64,000 bases of DNA from Polyangium sp. 15x6. Its GTDB lineage: Bacteria > Myxococcota_A > Polyangia > Polyangiales > Polyangiaceae. The notes beneath the pieces are model-generated. The model saw only the letters and a list, made by a program, of their open reading frames with translations, was not told the DNA's origin and did not search any database. Below, in pieces: positions 24,949-34,364 of this stretch. The position numbers and the translations under genes are program-made. The stretch is taken from the NCBI RefSeq assembly GCF_029960785.1, contig NZ_JASBQE010000049.1, forward strand, positions 1-64,000. The letters are read 5' to 3'. Positions within the stretch are counted from its first letter, which is position 1. Each line of letters opens with the position of its first letter.

Positions 24949-27156
24949 ATGACCTCCATCGGCGGACGACACGGCGAAGCCGCTCTGGAACCTGAACGTG
25001 GTGCCTCGAAGGGACAACGCGCCTCGCGCGCCTTGGACCCCGAGCCCGCGTCCGACGAGACCGGAAGCGGATCGCCCCGCCGGCTCGATCACATCCTCCG
25101 CGCGCTCCCCGACTCCGAGCTCGCGGCTCTCATCCGGCGCCTCGGCATACGCATCGATACGCAGAAGCGCATCGACGCTCCGTCGCAGGTCGCCCGCGCG
25201 CTCGTCGGCATCCCCGACGTGCGTGATCCGTCGCGCCTGCAGGCATCGAGCCGGGAGCTCTTGCACCGGATCGCCGAGGCCGGCGGCGCGCTCGTCGTGC
25301 CGACGCTGCCCTCGGGGCTCGAGCCGCTCGTCGCGCGTGGCGTGGTGTACGCGCGCAAGATCGACGAAGGCATCGAGCTCGTCCTGCCAACCGCGTTCCT
25401 CGTGCAGCTCAAGTCCTGGGAGAGCGAGGACCCGCGCGCCCTCCGCGCGCTCCTCTCGCAGGCGTCGTTCGAAACGGTCAGCGCCGTGGCCGCGCACTAT
25501 CTCGGCCGCCCGGCCACGCCGCCGATCGCGCTCTCGCTCGAAGCCGCGTGGGAGACGCTCTGCGACACGTCGCGCTTGCAGTCGGAGGTCGAGCGGCTCG
25601 CGCCGGTCGAGCGCCGCTTGCTCGAAGCGATCGAGGCCGTCGGCGGTGAGGTCGACACGCAGGAGCTGCTCGATCTCGAGCGTGAGCCCATGCGCCTGCG
25701 CGGCGCCACGGGCATCACCGCCAGCCGGCGAGGCGCGGGCTTCGCGCTCGAGCGCCGCGCCTTCCTGATCCCGATCCACCCGAACCGCCACGTCATTCCG
25801 ACCGAGATCGCGAACATCGTCGGCGCCGAGCGCCGCAAGGCCCGCGAGGCGCGCCGCGCGCAGATCCGATCGTTCGTCCTCGAAGAAGATCACGCCCCGC
25901 GCCGCGCCCGCTTCGCCCCCGATCCGGGCATGCTCGCGCTCGGCCTGGCGTACGCCGTGCGCGAGCCGGGCAGCGACGTTCGTCCCGGCGTGGGCACGCC
26001 TCGCTCGCTCCTCGTTCGTCTCGCCCAGCGCTTCGGCCGCGACGTGGAGATGGTCGCGCTCTCGGCCGCGGTCTCGCGCGCCATCGGTTTGTGGGAGCCG
26101 TCCGCTGCCTCCGCGGCCACGCCGCCGGGATCCCTCGCCGTGCACGAGCTCGGCCGCGTCCTCTTCGATACGTGGCGCCGCGGCGGCGCGTGGGACGAAG
26201 CGCGCCCCGAGCGCGAGGTGTTACGCGCGGCCTCGGAGGGCCGCGAATCGAGCCCGATCGGCGCGCTGCGCGAGATGGTCATCGACGCGCTGCAAGAGCT
26301 CGGCGAAGGACGCTGGGTGCCGTGGGCCTCGCTCCGCGGCTACCTCGCCGCGGACGATCGTATCGGCGGCGTCGAGCGGCTCCTGCGCCGCTGGGGCGAT
26401 CGCACCTCGAACGAGGCGCCCGAGGTCCTCGAGATCACCCGCCGCATCGCGCTCGAGTCCTTGCCGGCGCTCGGCATCATCGACCTCGGCGGCGACGATC
26501 TCGACGACGGCCCCGCCTTGCGCCTCACGCCGCGCGGCCGCGCCATGCTCGCGGGCACCTCGCCGAGCTTCGATCCGTCCCCGAGCCATTTCGTCGAGAC
26601 GCAGATCCTCCAGATCGCCCCCTCGGCGCGCGTCGCGCACGTGCTCGCGCTCGTCCCGTTCGCCGAGATCACGCGCATCGGCGACAAGGTCGACCTCCTC
26701 CTCGCGCCCTCGTCGATCGCGCGCGCCCTCTCCGCGGGGCTCGAGAGCGACGCGCTGCGCGCGCGCATCGAGGCCGTCGCGAAGCTCCCCGAGGGCATCT
26801 CGCAGATGCTCATCCAGGCGAGCGTGGTGATCGGCCGCGCGAGCTTCGTCCCGGCCGCGGGCTTCTTGTGGGTCGAGGACGCGGAGATCCGCGAGCTCTT
26901 GCGCACGCGGCGCCCGGCCTCCGAGCTCTTCATCGATCCGTCCCCGCCGTCTGGCTTGCTTCTCGCGCCCGACGTCGATCTCGAGCGTGTCGTTCGCCGC
27001 TGTCGCGCGCTCGGCGTCGAGGTCGAGTGCGACGGCAATCTTCTGCGCGCGCGCTCCGTCACGCCGATGCCTTCGAGCCAAGAGGCGCCGTCCCGCGCGC
27101 CTTCGACGAGCCGCGGTCGATCACGAACGCCGGCGCCGCGCACCACGCGCTCCTGA
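24949..27156 (+). CDS. XPB/Ssl2 N-terminal-domain-like protein without helicase motor
   Basis: 735 residues from ATG 24949; starts at 24883 or later are also possible. The first 60 residues are low-complexity. A helical region (RRLDHILRALPDSELAALIRRLGI, SQVARALVGIP) follows, and near residues 544-650 comes a segment (ETQILQIAPSARVAHVLALVPFAEITRIGDKVDLLLAPSSIARALSAGL) resembling the helicase-associated XPB/Ssl2 N-terminal domain of actinobacterial and archaeal proteins. No Walker A or DEAH motif is present, so it is not itself a helicase. The C-terminus is a Ser/Arg/Pro-rich tail. It may be a DNA-binding adaptor. Family assignment is tentative. Confidence 0.72.
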   Translation: MTSIGGRHGEAALEPERGASKGQRASRALDPEPASDETGSGSPRRLDHILRALPDSELAALIRRLGIRIDTQKRIDAPSQVARALVGIPDVRDPSRLQASSRELLHRIAEAGGALVVPTLPSGLEPLVARGVVYARKIDEGIELVLPTAFLVQLKSWESEDPRALRALLSQASFETVSAVAAHYLGRPATPPIALSLEAAWETLCDTSRLQSEVERLAPVERRLLEAIEAVGGEVDTQELLDLEREPMRLRGATGITASRRGAGFALERRAFLIPIHPNRHVIPTEIANIVGAERRKAREARRAQIRSFVLEEDHAPRRARFAPDPGMLALGLAYAVREPGSDVRPGVGTPRSLLVRLAQRFGRDVEMVALSAAVSRAIGLWEPSAASAATPPGSLAVHELGRVLFDTWRRGGAWDEARPEREVLRAASEGRESSPIGALREMVIDALQELGEGRWVPWASLRGYLAADDRIGGVERLLRRWGDRTSNEAPEVLEITRRIALESLPALGIIDLGGDDLDDGPALRLTPRGRAMLAGTSPSFDPSPSHFVETQILQIAPSARVAHVLALVPFAEITRIGDKVDLLLAPSSIARALSAGLESDALRARIEAVAKLPEGISQMLIQASVVIGRASFVPAAGFLWVEDAEIRELLRTRRPASELFIDPSPPSGLLLAPDVDLERVVRRCRALGVEVECDGNLLRARSVTPMPSSQEAPSRAPSTSRGRSRTPAPRTTRS

Positions 27157-27164
27157 CGGAGGAT

Positions 27165-27190
27165 CACGCACGACCGGAAAGGCGTGCGTG
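27165..27190 (+). terminator. Terminator-like hairpin
   Basis: CACGCAC pairs with GTGCGTG across a 12-base loop, 9 bases after the stop of the XPB-like gene. The stem is short and has no T-run, so confidence is low. Confidence 0.3.
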
Positions 27191-27286
27191 GTCGTGAGGC
27201 GCGGCGCGCGACCGCGCACGATTCGGGGGCGCGGGCGCGCTTTCCGCAGGCATCGCGGCTGATCTCGGCTGATACTCGGCGGTGGA

Positions 27287-28606
27287 ATGCACCCCGATCG
27301 GCTGCGAATCGTCATCGGCCTCGCGAGCGCGCTCGCGCTGGCCGTGCTCCTCGCGCAGCCGAAGGTGAAGGCGCTCGAGCAGCGCTTCGGCGTCACCGTC
27401 CTCATCTCCGCGGGCGTGCCGTTCCTCGTGATGGGCGCGGTCTTCTCGCTCGACAGCGTGGGCATCTTGACGCCGCAGGTTCTCCTCGACCTCAAGCCCG
27501 CGTTCGAGTTTGGCCTCGGCTGGGTCGGGTTCGTCGTGGGCTTGCACTTCGACGTGCGCAAGCTCGACGCGCTGCCTGCGTCGCTCGGCCCCGTCATCGT
27601 GCTCGAGTCGGTCGTCCCGATGCTCACGACCGCGGGCCTCTGCGCCATGGCGCTGCTCGGCATGGGCGTGCCGTGGGAGCGAAACGCCTTCGCGCGTGAC
27701 GCCCTCGTGCTCGCGGCCTGCGCCGCGCCGAGCGCGCCGATCAGCATGGAGCTCTGGGAGCGCCGCGTCGGTCGCAAGGCCGCGCGCATGATCGACGAGG
27801 TCACGAGCCTCGACGAGGTCACGGGCCTCGCGCTCCTCGGTGTCGTCGCGATCCTCTTCCGCCCGGAGAACGACACGACGCGCTGGTCCCTGCCGCCGTC
27901 GGCGTGGCTCCTCGTGACGCTCGGCCTCGGCGGCGTGCTCGGCATCCTCACGTACGTACTCTTGCGCGGCGCGCGCAACGCGGCCGAGGAACTCGCGCTC
28001 CTGCTCGGCGCGGTCGCGCTCTCGGCGGGCGTCGCTGGCTACCTCGCGCTCAGCGTCCCCGTCGTCTGCGCGATCGCGGGCGCCTTGCTCGCGAACCTCC
28101 CGATCCGCGACCTCGAAGGCTTGAAGAAGACGCTGCTCGACGTCGAGCGCCCGATCTACCTGATCTTCCTCCTCGTCGTCGGCGCGACGTGGCGGCCGCT
28201 CGAGTGGCAGGGCTGGCTCCTCGCGACCGCGTTCGTCCTCGCGCGCGTCGCGGGCAAACGCCTCGGCGCGATCTGGTCGAAGCGCGTGGGCCCGAAGGAG
28301 CTGCCGAGCGCGGGCATGCTCGCGCTCGCGCTCGCGCCGCAGAGCCCGAGCTCCATCGTCCTCATGGTCAGCGCGGCGACGCTGTATCACGGCTACGGAC
28401 CCGAGCGCGTCCGCTGGGCGATCGACGCCGTCATCATCGGCGGCGTGCTCACCGAGGTCGTGGTGCGGATCCTCGAGTGGCGGCGCCGGCGCATCGGCGT
28501 GGATCTCACCCCGATCCCGCCCACCCGCGTGCCGGCCCCGGAGGCGCCGAGGCCCCAGATCGACGAAGCTCCGGTCGTCACGACGACCCCGGAGGGCAAC
28601 GCGTGA
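27287..28606 (+). CDS. Cation:proton antiporter-like membrane protein (first of pair)
   Basis: 439 residues with about 11-12 hydrophobic helices. It has the CPA2/Kef-like layout, including a helix break before SLDEVTGLALLGVVAIL, where the Asp-Glu lies in the ion-binding position, and an early PAFEFGLGWVGFVVGLHFD. The C-terminal tail is Pro-rich and cytoplasmic. It should exchange Na+ or K+ for protons across the inner membrane. The second antiporter-like gene begins in its last codons (GTGA overlap), suggesting the two products are made together and may form one complex. Neither an RCK/TrkA nor a USP regulatory domain is attached. Confidence 0.83.
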   Translation: MHPDRLRIVIGLASALALAVLLAQPKVKALEQRFGVTVLISAGVPFLVMGAVFSLDSVGILTPQVLLDLKPAFEFGLGWVGFVVGLHFDVRKLDALPASLGPVIVLESVVPMLTTAGLCAMALLGMGVPWERNAFARDALVLAACAAPSAPISMELWERRVGRKAARMIDEVTSLDEVTGLALLGVVAILFRPENDTTRWSLPPSAWLLVTLGLGGVLGILTYVLLRGARNAAEELALLLGAVALSAGVAGYLALSVPVVCAIAGALLANLPIRDLEGLKKTLLDVERPIYLIFLLVVGATWRPLEWQGWLLATAFVLARVAGKRLGAIWSKRVGPKELPSAGMLALALAPQSPSSIVLMVSAATLYHGYGPERVRWAIDAVIIGGVLTEVVVRILEWRRRRIGVDLTPIPPTRVPAPEAPRPQIDEAPVVTTTPEGNA

Positions 28607-29973
28607 TCCGCGCGGCGCTCGTCCTCGCGCTCGTCGCCGGCATCTCCTTCGCCGCGCGCTCCTTCTTGCCCGCCGACGCCACGATCACGGGCTCGGGCGC
28701 GGCGCTCGCGTTCGGCTTCTTGTTGATCGCGGCGATGCAGACGGGGCACATCTTCCACGATCTGCGCCTCCCGCACCTCACGGGCTTCATCCTCTGCGGC
28801 GCGCTCTTCGGCCCCGAGGTGCTCCGCCTCATCACGCCGTCCATGCTCGGCGACCTCACGCTCGTGAAGAAGGTCGCGGTCGGGCTCATCGCGCTGAACG
28901 CCGGATGCGAGCTCAACTTCGCGCGCCTCCGCCCGAAGATCCGCAGCATCGGCCTCGTCTCGATCTTCGGCCTCCTCACCGAGTTCGTCCTGCTCTTCGG
29001 CTTGTTCTCGTTCGTCCTCGGGCGCATCGAGTTCACCGCGGACATGACCTCGGCGCAGCGCCTCGCGGTCGCGCTCATCTGCGCCACCGTTCTTTGCGCG
29101 CTCTCGCCGGCCGTCGTGATGGGCATCCTCAAGGAGACGCGCGCGGTCGGCCCGCTCAGCGAGATGTGCCTCTCGATCGTGGTGCTCGCGGATCTCGCGG
29201 TCGTCGTCGCCTTCTCCTTCACCGAGTCCGTGGCGCGCGCCGTGTTCCCGCCCGAGGCCGCGGCGAGCGGCGCGGGCGGGCACTCGATCTTCGGCGCCCT
29301 CGCGGTGCACATCTTCGGCTCCATCGCGACCGGCATCGCCGTCGGCCTCGTCTCGGCGCTCTACATTCGCCGTGTCAACCAGCGCGTCGGCCTCTTCGTC
29401 TTCGCCGTCCTCTTCGTCGTCGCCGAGATTGGCGGCGCGCTTCACCTCGACCCCCTGCTCGTCGGCCTCTCCGCGGGCCTCTTCCTCGAGAACATCAGCC
29501 CCGTCAGCGGCCACGAGGTCATCCACGAGACCGAGGTCGCGGCGATGCCCACCTTCGCCGTCTTCTTCGCGGTCGTCGGCGCCGAAGTGCACCTGCACGC
29601 CTTCTTCACGGTCGCGCCCTACGCGGCCATGGCGGCGCTCACCCGCGCGGCGGGCATCTACGCCGGCGCGCGCTTCGGCGCTCGCGTCGCGAAGGTCGAT
29701 CCCGAGGTCGCGGGCCGCATCCCCTTCGGCATGTTCCCGCAGGCCGGCGTCGCGATCGGCCTCGCGAACCTCGTCGCGACCTCGTTCAAGCCGTGGGGCC
29801 CGGCCGCATCGACGCTCATCCTCGGCACGATCGTCATCAACGAGATGGTCGGCCCCGTCCTCTTCCGCATGGCCCTCGCGCGCGCGGGTGAGATCGGCAA
29901 GAAGCGTGAAGCAAGCCTCCTCGATCTGCCCTCGCACGCCCCCACGCCCGAGGCCGACGTCGAGGCCACGTGA
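28603..29973 (+). CDS. Cation:proton antiporter-like membrane protein (second of pair)
   Basis: 456 residues from GTG 28603, overlapping the preceding stop by 4 bases. The longer ORF from 27904 runs in a shadow frame of the first gene and is discarded. About 12 TM helices are predicted. Kef/CPA2-like features are RLPHLTGFILCGALFGPEVL in helix 2, LNAGCELNF, CATVLCALSPAVVMGILKE, VLADLAVVVAFSF and FGMFPQAGVAIGLANLVA. This copy reads LADLA where many exchangers have two acidic residues. The pair may be a heterodimeric exchanger or one catalytic and one structural subunit; this is inference from the overlap. Confidence 0.85.
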   Translation: MIRAALVLALVAGISFAARSFLPADATITGSGAALAFGFLLIAAMQTGHIFHDLRLPHLTGFILCGALFGPEVLRLITPSMLGDLTLVKKVAVGLIALNAGCELNFARLRPKIRSIGLVSIFGLLTEFVLLFGLFSFVLGRIEFTADMTSAQRLAVALICATVLCALSPAVVMGILKETRAVGPLSEMCLSIVVLADLAVVVAFSFTESVARAVFPPEAAASGAGGHSIFGALAVHIFGSIATGIAVGLVSALYIRRVNQRVGLFVFAVLFVVAEIGGALHLDPLLVGLSAGLFLENISPVSGHEVIHETEVAAMPTFAVFFAVVGAEVHLHAFFTVAPYAAMAALTRAAGIYAGARFGARVAKVDPEVAGRIPFGMFPQAGVAIGLANLVATSFKPWGPAASTLILGTIVINEMVGPVLFRMALARAGEIGKKREASLLDLPSHAPTPEADVEAT

Positions 29974-30039
29974 CGTGAAGCTCGCGCGCGTGGCCTTCGC
30001 CTCGCGCTTCCCTGTAACATCGAAGCCGGAGGACGATAG

Positions 30040-31212
30040 GTGACGAGCGCATTCGATCCGGGGCCTTCCGGCGACACGTTCCCGTGCGGCCAGTGCGGCG
30101 CGAGGCTCGGCTACGACGCCGGCGCGCAGGCCATGAAGTGCCCTTATTGCGGCTTTCAGCAGGCCATCCCCCAGGCGCCCGGGGGCCTCGTCCGCGAGAT
30201 CCCGATCGAAGAGGGCATGCGCCTCGCCGCGCGTGGCTACGGCACGCCGGTCGCGCAGGTGAGCTGTCGCGAGTGCGGCGCGACGGTCAACGTCCCGCCG
30301 GGCGAGCAGACCGCGACGTGCACGTTTTGCCGATCCCACCAGGTCCTCGCGCAGGAGTCCGCGGGCACGGCGATCCGGCCCGAGTCCGTCGTCCCTTTCA
30401 AGATCGACAAGAACAACGCGAACCATCGCTTCGAGGAGTGGCTCGGCTCGCTCTGGTTCCGCCCGAACGACCTCAAGAAGATGGCCAAGGTCGAGGGGTT
30501 TGCCGGCGTGTACGTCCCTTACTGGACGTTCGACGCGCGCGTCGACTCGTCGTGGACCGCCGAGGCCGGCTACCATTATTACGAAACCGAAACGTACACC
30601 GACGAGCAGGGCAACCGGCAGACGCGGCAGGTGCAGAAGACCCGCTGGGAGCCCGCGCGTGGCCGTCGCACCGACGCCTTCGACGACGTGATCGTGTGCG
30701 CCTCGAAGGGCCTGCCCGAGAACCTCGGGGATAGCTTCCGCACGTTCAACACCAGCGAGCTCACGCCCTATCGGCCCGAGTTCCTCGCCGGCTGGCGCGC
30801 CGAGTCCTACGCGATCGATCTCATGCCCGCGTGGGACACGGGGCAAACCATCATGGCCTCCACCCAGCGGAGCCGCTGCAGGAGTGACGTCCCGGGGGAC
30901 GAGCAGCGCAACCTGCAGGTCGACAACCACTTCTCGCACGTGACCTTCAAGCACGTGCTCTTGCCGGTGTGGATCGCGGCCTATCGGTACCAGGACAAGC
31001 CCTACCAGTTCCTCGTGAACGGACAGACCGGCGAGGTGATCGGCAAGGCGCCGTATTCGTTCTGGAAGATCTTCTTCTTCGTCCTCTTCCTGGTCGCCCT
31101 CGTCGTGAGCATCGCGGTCGTCGCGAATCGAAACGCGGACCGCTCCTCGTCGTCGGACGAGCGCACGCCGGCGACTTCGCCCGCGAAGGCCCCCTCGCGG
31201 AGCCGTCGCTAG
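30040..31212 (+). CDS. Double zinc-ribbon, C-terminally membrane-anchored protein
   Basis: 390 residues from GTG 30040 with GGAGGA 6 bases upstream. Two zinc ribbons are seen: Cys 16/19/34/37 and Cys 76/79/94/97. A soluble domain follows with VYVPYWTFDARVDSSWTAEAGYHY and LPVWIAAYRYQDKPYQFLVNGQTGEVIGKAP, strongly conserved-looking aromatic blocks known from TFIIB-type zinc-ribbon proteins of unknown function. One TM helix lies at about 345-366, then a Ser/Arg-rich tail. It is probably an inner-membrane protein with its ribbons in the cytoplasm. Related proteins often sit near SPFH or phage-shock-like genes; none is seen here. Confidence 0.85.
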   Translation: MTSAFDPGPSGDTFPCGQCGARLGYDAGAQAMKCPYCGFQQAIPQAPGGLVREIPIEEGMRLAARGYGTPVAQVSCRECGATVNVPPGEQTATCTFCRSHQVLAQESAGTAIRPESVVPFKIDKNNANHRFEEWLGSLWFRPNDLKKMAKVEGFAGVYVPYWTFDARVDSSWTAEAGYHYYETETYTDEQGNRQTRQVQKTRWEPARGRRTDAFDDVIVCASKGLPENLGDSFRTFNTSELTPYRPEFLAGWRAESYAIDLMPAWDTGQTIMASTQRSRCRSDVPGDEQRNLQVDNHFSHVTFKHVLLPVWIAAYRYQDKPYQFLVNGQTGEVIGKAPYSFWKIFFFVLFLVALVVSIAVVANRNADRSSSSDERTPATSPAKAPSRSRR

Positions 31213-31283
31213 GTTCTTCTCTCCGCACCTCCGGCTGCGCTCGCCGCTTGCAATCGCGGGCCGACGGGGCACGCTCTGCGGCC

Positions 31284-32702
31284 ATGCGATCGATCCGTCC
31301 TCCCCTTCGAAGGCGCCGCGCGCGAGCCGCGGTGCTCCTCGCCTCTGCGCTCGCGTTCGCCGCGCCGCTCGCCGCGCCCTCGTTCGTCGCGACCGCTCGC
31401 GCCGAGCAGAAGGCCGAGATCAATGTCCCGTTCGAGAAGTACACGCTGCCGAACGGCCTCACGGTGATCCTGCACGAGGATCACGCGCTGCCGCTCGTCG
31501 TGGTGAACACGATGGTGAAGGTGGGCTCGCGCTTCGAGGAGCCGAAGCGCACGGGCTTCGCGCACCTCTTCGAGCACCTCATGTTCATGGGCACGCGCCG
31601 CGCGCCGCCCAAGATGTTCGACACGTGGATGGAGTCCGAGGGCGGCTGGAACAACGCGTGGACCAGCGAGGACCGCACGGACTACTTCGACGTCGGCCCC
31701 GCGCACACGCTGAAGCTCTTGCTCTGGCTCGAGGCCGATCGCTTCTCCTCGCTCGCCGACGAGATGACGAAGGAAAAACTCGACGTCCAGCGCGAGGTCG
31801 TGCGCAACGAGCGACGCCAGCGCACGGAGAACGAGCCGTACGGCAAGGTCGATCTGCGGCTCCCCGAGCTGCTCTTCCCCGCGGATCATCCCTACCACCA
31901 CCCGGTGATCGGCTCGCACGAGGACCTGCAGGCCGCGACCGTGAACGACGTGAAGGGCTTCTTCAAGCGCTGGTACGTCCCGAACAACGCCTCGCTCGTG
32001 GTCGCGGGGGACTTCTCGCCGGCCGAGATCAAGCCGCTCATCGAGAAGTGGTTCGGCTCGATCCCGTCCTCGCCCTTGCCCGCGGCGCCGCCGGCGAAGC
32101 CCGTGAAGCTCGACAAGGTCGTGCGCGACACGCTCACGGACAAGGTGGAGCTCGGTAAGGTCGTGATGGCGTGGCACAGCCCCGCGCGTTACGCGCCCGG
32201 CGACGCGGAGCTCGACCTGCTCAGCGTGATCCTCACCGACGGCAAGGCGAGCCGGCTCTACAAGGCGCTCGTCTACGACAAGGCGATCGCGCAGGAGGTC
32301 TCTGCCTACCAGGCGTCCGGAGATCTCGGCTCGTACTTCCTCGTCGAGGCCATCGCGCGCCCCGGCGTGACCCTCGCCCAGCTCGAAGCCGCGATCGACG
32401 AGGAGATGAAGAAGATCGCGAACGAGGCCGTGAGCGCGGCGGAGATCGCGCGCGCAAAAAACCAGTTCGAGACGGGCTTCGTCTCGCGGCTGCAGTCGGT
32501 CACCGCGCGCGCTTCCATGCTGAACCAGTACGAGACGTACGTCGGGGATCCGGGCTTCGCCGAGAAGGATCTCGCCCGCTACCGCGGCGTCACGCCGGAG
32601 TCGCTCCAGCGGATCGTGAAGGGCCACCTCGACCCGAACGGCCGCGTGATCATCCACGTGGAGCCCGAAAAGAAGACGAATGGCGCCGGAGGTGCCCCGT
32701 GA
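31284..32702 (+). CDS. M16-family zinc metallopeptidase, catalytic subunit
   Basis: 472 residues from ATG 31284, where a signal peptide begins (ARAAVLLASALAFAAPLA, cleavage near ARAEQ). The inverted zinc motif HxxEH is present as HLFEH (residues 94-98), with the downstream Glu in NERRQRTENEPYG. The second lobe has NASLVVAGDFSPAEI. M16 enzymes (PqqL, pitrilysin relatives) cut unfolded peptides in a closed chamber and often need a partner subunit. The next gene, overlapping by 4 bases, encodes that partner. The location is the periplasm. Confidence 0.93.
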   Translation: MRSIRPPLRRRRARAAVLLASALAFAAPLAAPSFVATARAEQKAEINVPFEKYTLPNGLTVILHEDHALPLVVVNTMVKVGSRFEEPKRTGFAHLFEHLMFMGTRRAPPKMFDTWMESEGGWNNAWTSEDRTDYFDVGPAHTLKLLLWLEADRFSSLADEMTKEKLDVQREVVRNERRQRTENEPYGKVDLRLPELLFPADHPYHHPVIGSHEDLQAATVNDVKGFFKRWYVPNNASLVVAGDFSPAEIKPLIEKWFGSIPSSPLPAAPPAKPVKLDKVVRDTLTDKVELGKVVMAWHSPARYAPGDAELDLLSVILTDGKASRLYKALVYDKAIAQEVSAYQASGDLGSYFLVEAIARPGVTLAQLEAAIDEEMKKIANEAVSAAEIARAKNQFETGFVSRLQSVTARASMLNQYETYVGDPGFAEKDLARYRGVTPESLQRIVKGHLDPNGRVIIHVEPEKKTNGAGGAP

Positions 32703-34303
32703 GGTTTGCCAAGAAGTCGGCCTTCCTTTCGCTCGCCGCGGTGGCGGCGCTCGCCGCGTGCGGCGCCGAGCCGCAGGTCCAGCCGGCCGATCCGACGACG
32801 AAGGAAACGACCCCGCCCGTCGCCGAGACGAAGCCCGCGGCGCCCGCGGTGGACCTGCTCGGCCCGAAGCCGGAGCTCCCGCCAAGCCGTCCGTTCACAC
32901 CTCCCACCGTCGAGACGTTCACGACCAAGAACGGCCTCTCCGTCTGGCTCGTGGAGAAGCACGGCTTGCCGCTCGTGTCGGCGGTGCTCGTCGTGCGCGG
33001 CGGGTCCTCGGCCGATCCGGCGAAGCTGCCCGGCCTGATGCACATCACGACCGACATGCTCGACGAGGGCGCCGGCAAGCGCAGCGCCGTCGAGGTGTCG
33101 AGCGGCATCAACGACCTCGGCGCGACGCTCGCGCTCGGTACGAGCGCCGACGCGAGCATCCTCTCCCTCACCGTGCTGAAGAACAACTTCAACGCGGCGT
33201 TCGGCATCTTCTCCGATGTCGTCGCGCGTCCGCACTTCGACGCGAAGGAGTGGAAGCGCGTCTCGGAGCTCTGGCAGAACAACCTGAAGAAGCGGTCCGA
33301 CGAGCCGATGAGCGTCTCGCGCGTGCTCAACGCCGCGGTGCTCTTCGGCCCGGACACGCCCTATGGGCACCCCGCAGACGGCTCGCTCGAAGCGGCGACG
33401 AAGCTCGATCTGCCCACCGTGAAGCGCTTCTACACGGAGAGCTTCCGCCCGGATCGCGCGGTGCTCGTCGTGGCAGGCGACATCTCCCGCAAGGAGGTCA
33501 CGGACATCGTCGACGCGCAGCTTGGCGCGTGGAAAGCGCCGCCTGCGAAGGCCGCACCGAAGCAGGCGGACTTGCCGGGCCCGCGCCCGGCCTCGGCGCG
33601 CCCGAAGCTCGTGCTCGTCGATCGGCCCGGCGCGCCGCAGTCCGTCATCGCGGTCGTGCGCGACGGCGTGGCCGCGAACGATCCCGCGCTCCCGCGGCTC
33701 GAGCTCATCAACACGGCGCTCGGCGGCTCGTTCACGTCGCGGCTCAACATGAACCTGCGCGAGGAGCATCACTGGGCATACGGCGCGGGCTCGACGTTCC
33801 AGGAGAGCCGCAACAAGGGCGGGTTCTGGGCCATCGCCTCGGTCGAGACGCCCGCGACGGGCGTCGCGCTGAAGGAGATGCTGAGCGAGCTGTCGAAGAT
33901 GGCGGCTTCTGGGCCGACGGCGGAGGAGCTGGAGAAGGCGAAGGCGCAGGATCGCGCCGACCTCATGCAGACCTACGAGACTGTGAGCGGCACGGCGCGC
34001 AGGCTCGCGACGTTGGCGCGGCTCGGGCTCTCGCCGGCGCACGACAGCGAGGCGACCCGCGCGCGGCAGAGCGCGACGCTCACGGACGTCACGGCGCTCG
34101 CGAAGACGCACGTGGATCCGGGGGCAGCGACGGTGATCGTGGTGGGCCCGCGCGAGGCGGTCGGCCCGCAGCTCGCGACGCTCGGCCTCGGCGAGCCCGA
34201 GCTCTGGGATCCGGAGGGCAAGCCGGCGAACGCGGCGGCGAAGCCCGCGGACCAACCGGCCGCGAAGGCTACGGACAAGCCGGCGCCGAAGAAGGGCAAG
34301 TAG
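32699..34303 (+). CDS. M16-family peptidase homologue, non-catalytic lipoprotein subunit
   Basis: 534 residues from GTG 32699 (GTGA overlap with the catalytic gene). The lipoprotein signal is FLSLAAVAALAAC. It has two M16 lobes, but the zinc motif is replaced: the equivalent place reads LMHITTDMLDEGAG, so HxxEH is lost. The glycine-rich hinge and the substrate-side loop of the second lobe (GGSFTSRLNMNLREEHHWAYGAGS) are kept, as in the inactive subunits of heterodimeric M16 enzymes. The C-terminus is a Lys/Ala/Pro tail. It anchors the heterodimer to the membrane (inference). A clear terminator follows. Confidence 0.92.
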   Translation: MRFAKKSAFLSLAAVAALAACGAEPQVQPADPTTKETTPPVAETKPAAPAVDLLGPKPELPPSRPFTPPTVETFTTKNGLSVWLVEKHGLPLVSAVLVVRGGSSADPAKLPGLMHITTDMLDEGAGKRSAVEVSSGINDLGATLALGTSADASILSLTVLKNNFNAAFGIFSDVVARPHFDAKEWKRVSELWQNNLKKRSDEPMSVSRVLNAAVLFGPDTPYGHPADGSLEAATKLDLPTVKRFYTESFRPDRAVLVVAGDISRKEVTDIVDAQLGAWKAPPAKAAPKQADLPGPRPASARPKLVLVDRPGAPQSVIAVVRDGVAANDPALPRLELINTALGGSFTSRLNMNLREEHHWAYGAGSTFQESRNKGGFWAIASVETPATGVALKEMLSELSKMAASGPTAEELEKAKAQDRADLMQTYETVSGTARRLATLARLGLSPAHDSEATRARQSATLTDVTALAKTHVDPGAATVIVVGPREAVGPQLATLGLGEPELWDPEGKPANAAAKPADQPAAKATDKPAPKKGK

Positions 34304-34327
34304 AAGGCGCGGGGCGGGGAAAGGAGA

Positions 34328-34361
34328 GGCCCGGTCGACGTGGTGTCGGCCGGGCCTTTTT
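34328..34361 (+). terminator. Rho-independent terminator
   Basis: GGCCCGG (34328-34334) and CCGGGCC (34350-34356), with inner GAC/GTC pairing, are followed directly by TTTTT. It lies 24 bases after the M16 operon and just before the end of the convergent gene. Confidence 0.9.
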
Positions 34362-34364
34362 CGT

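Noticed and set aside
24631-24959. Short minus-strand ORFs between the HD and XPB-like genes
   Set aside because: 60-76 codons, mutually overlapping, without ribosome sites or recognisable features; more likely promoter DNA.
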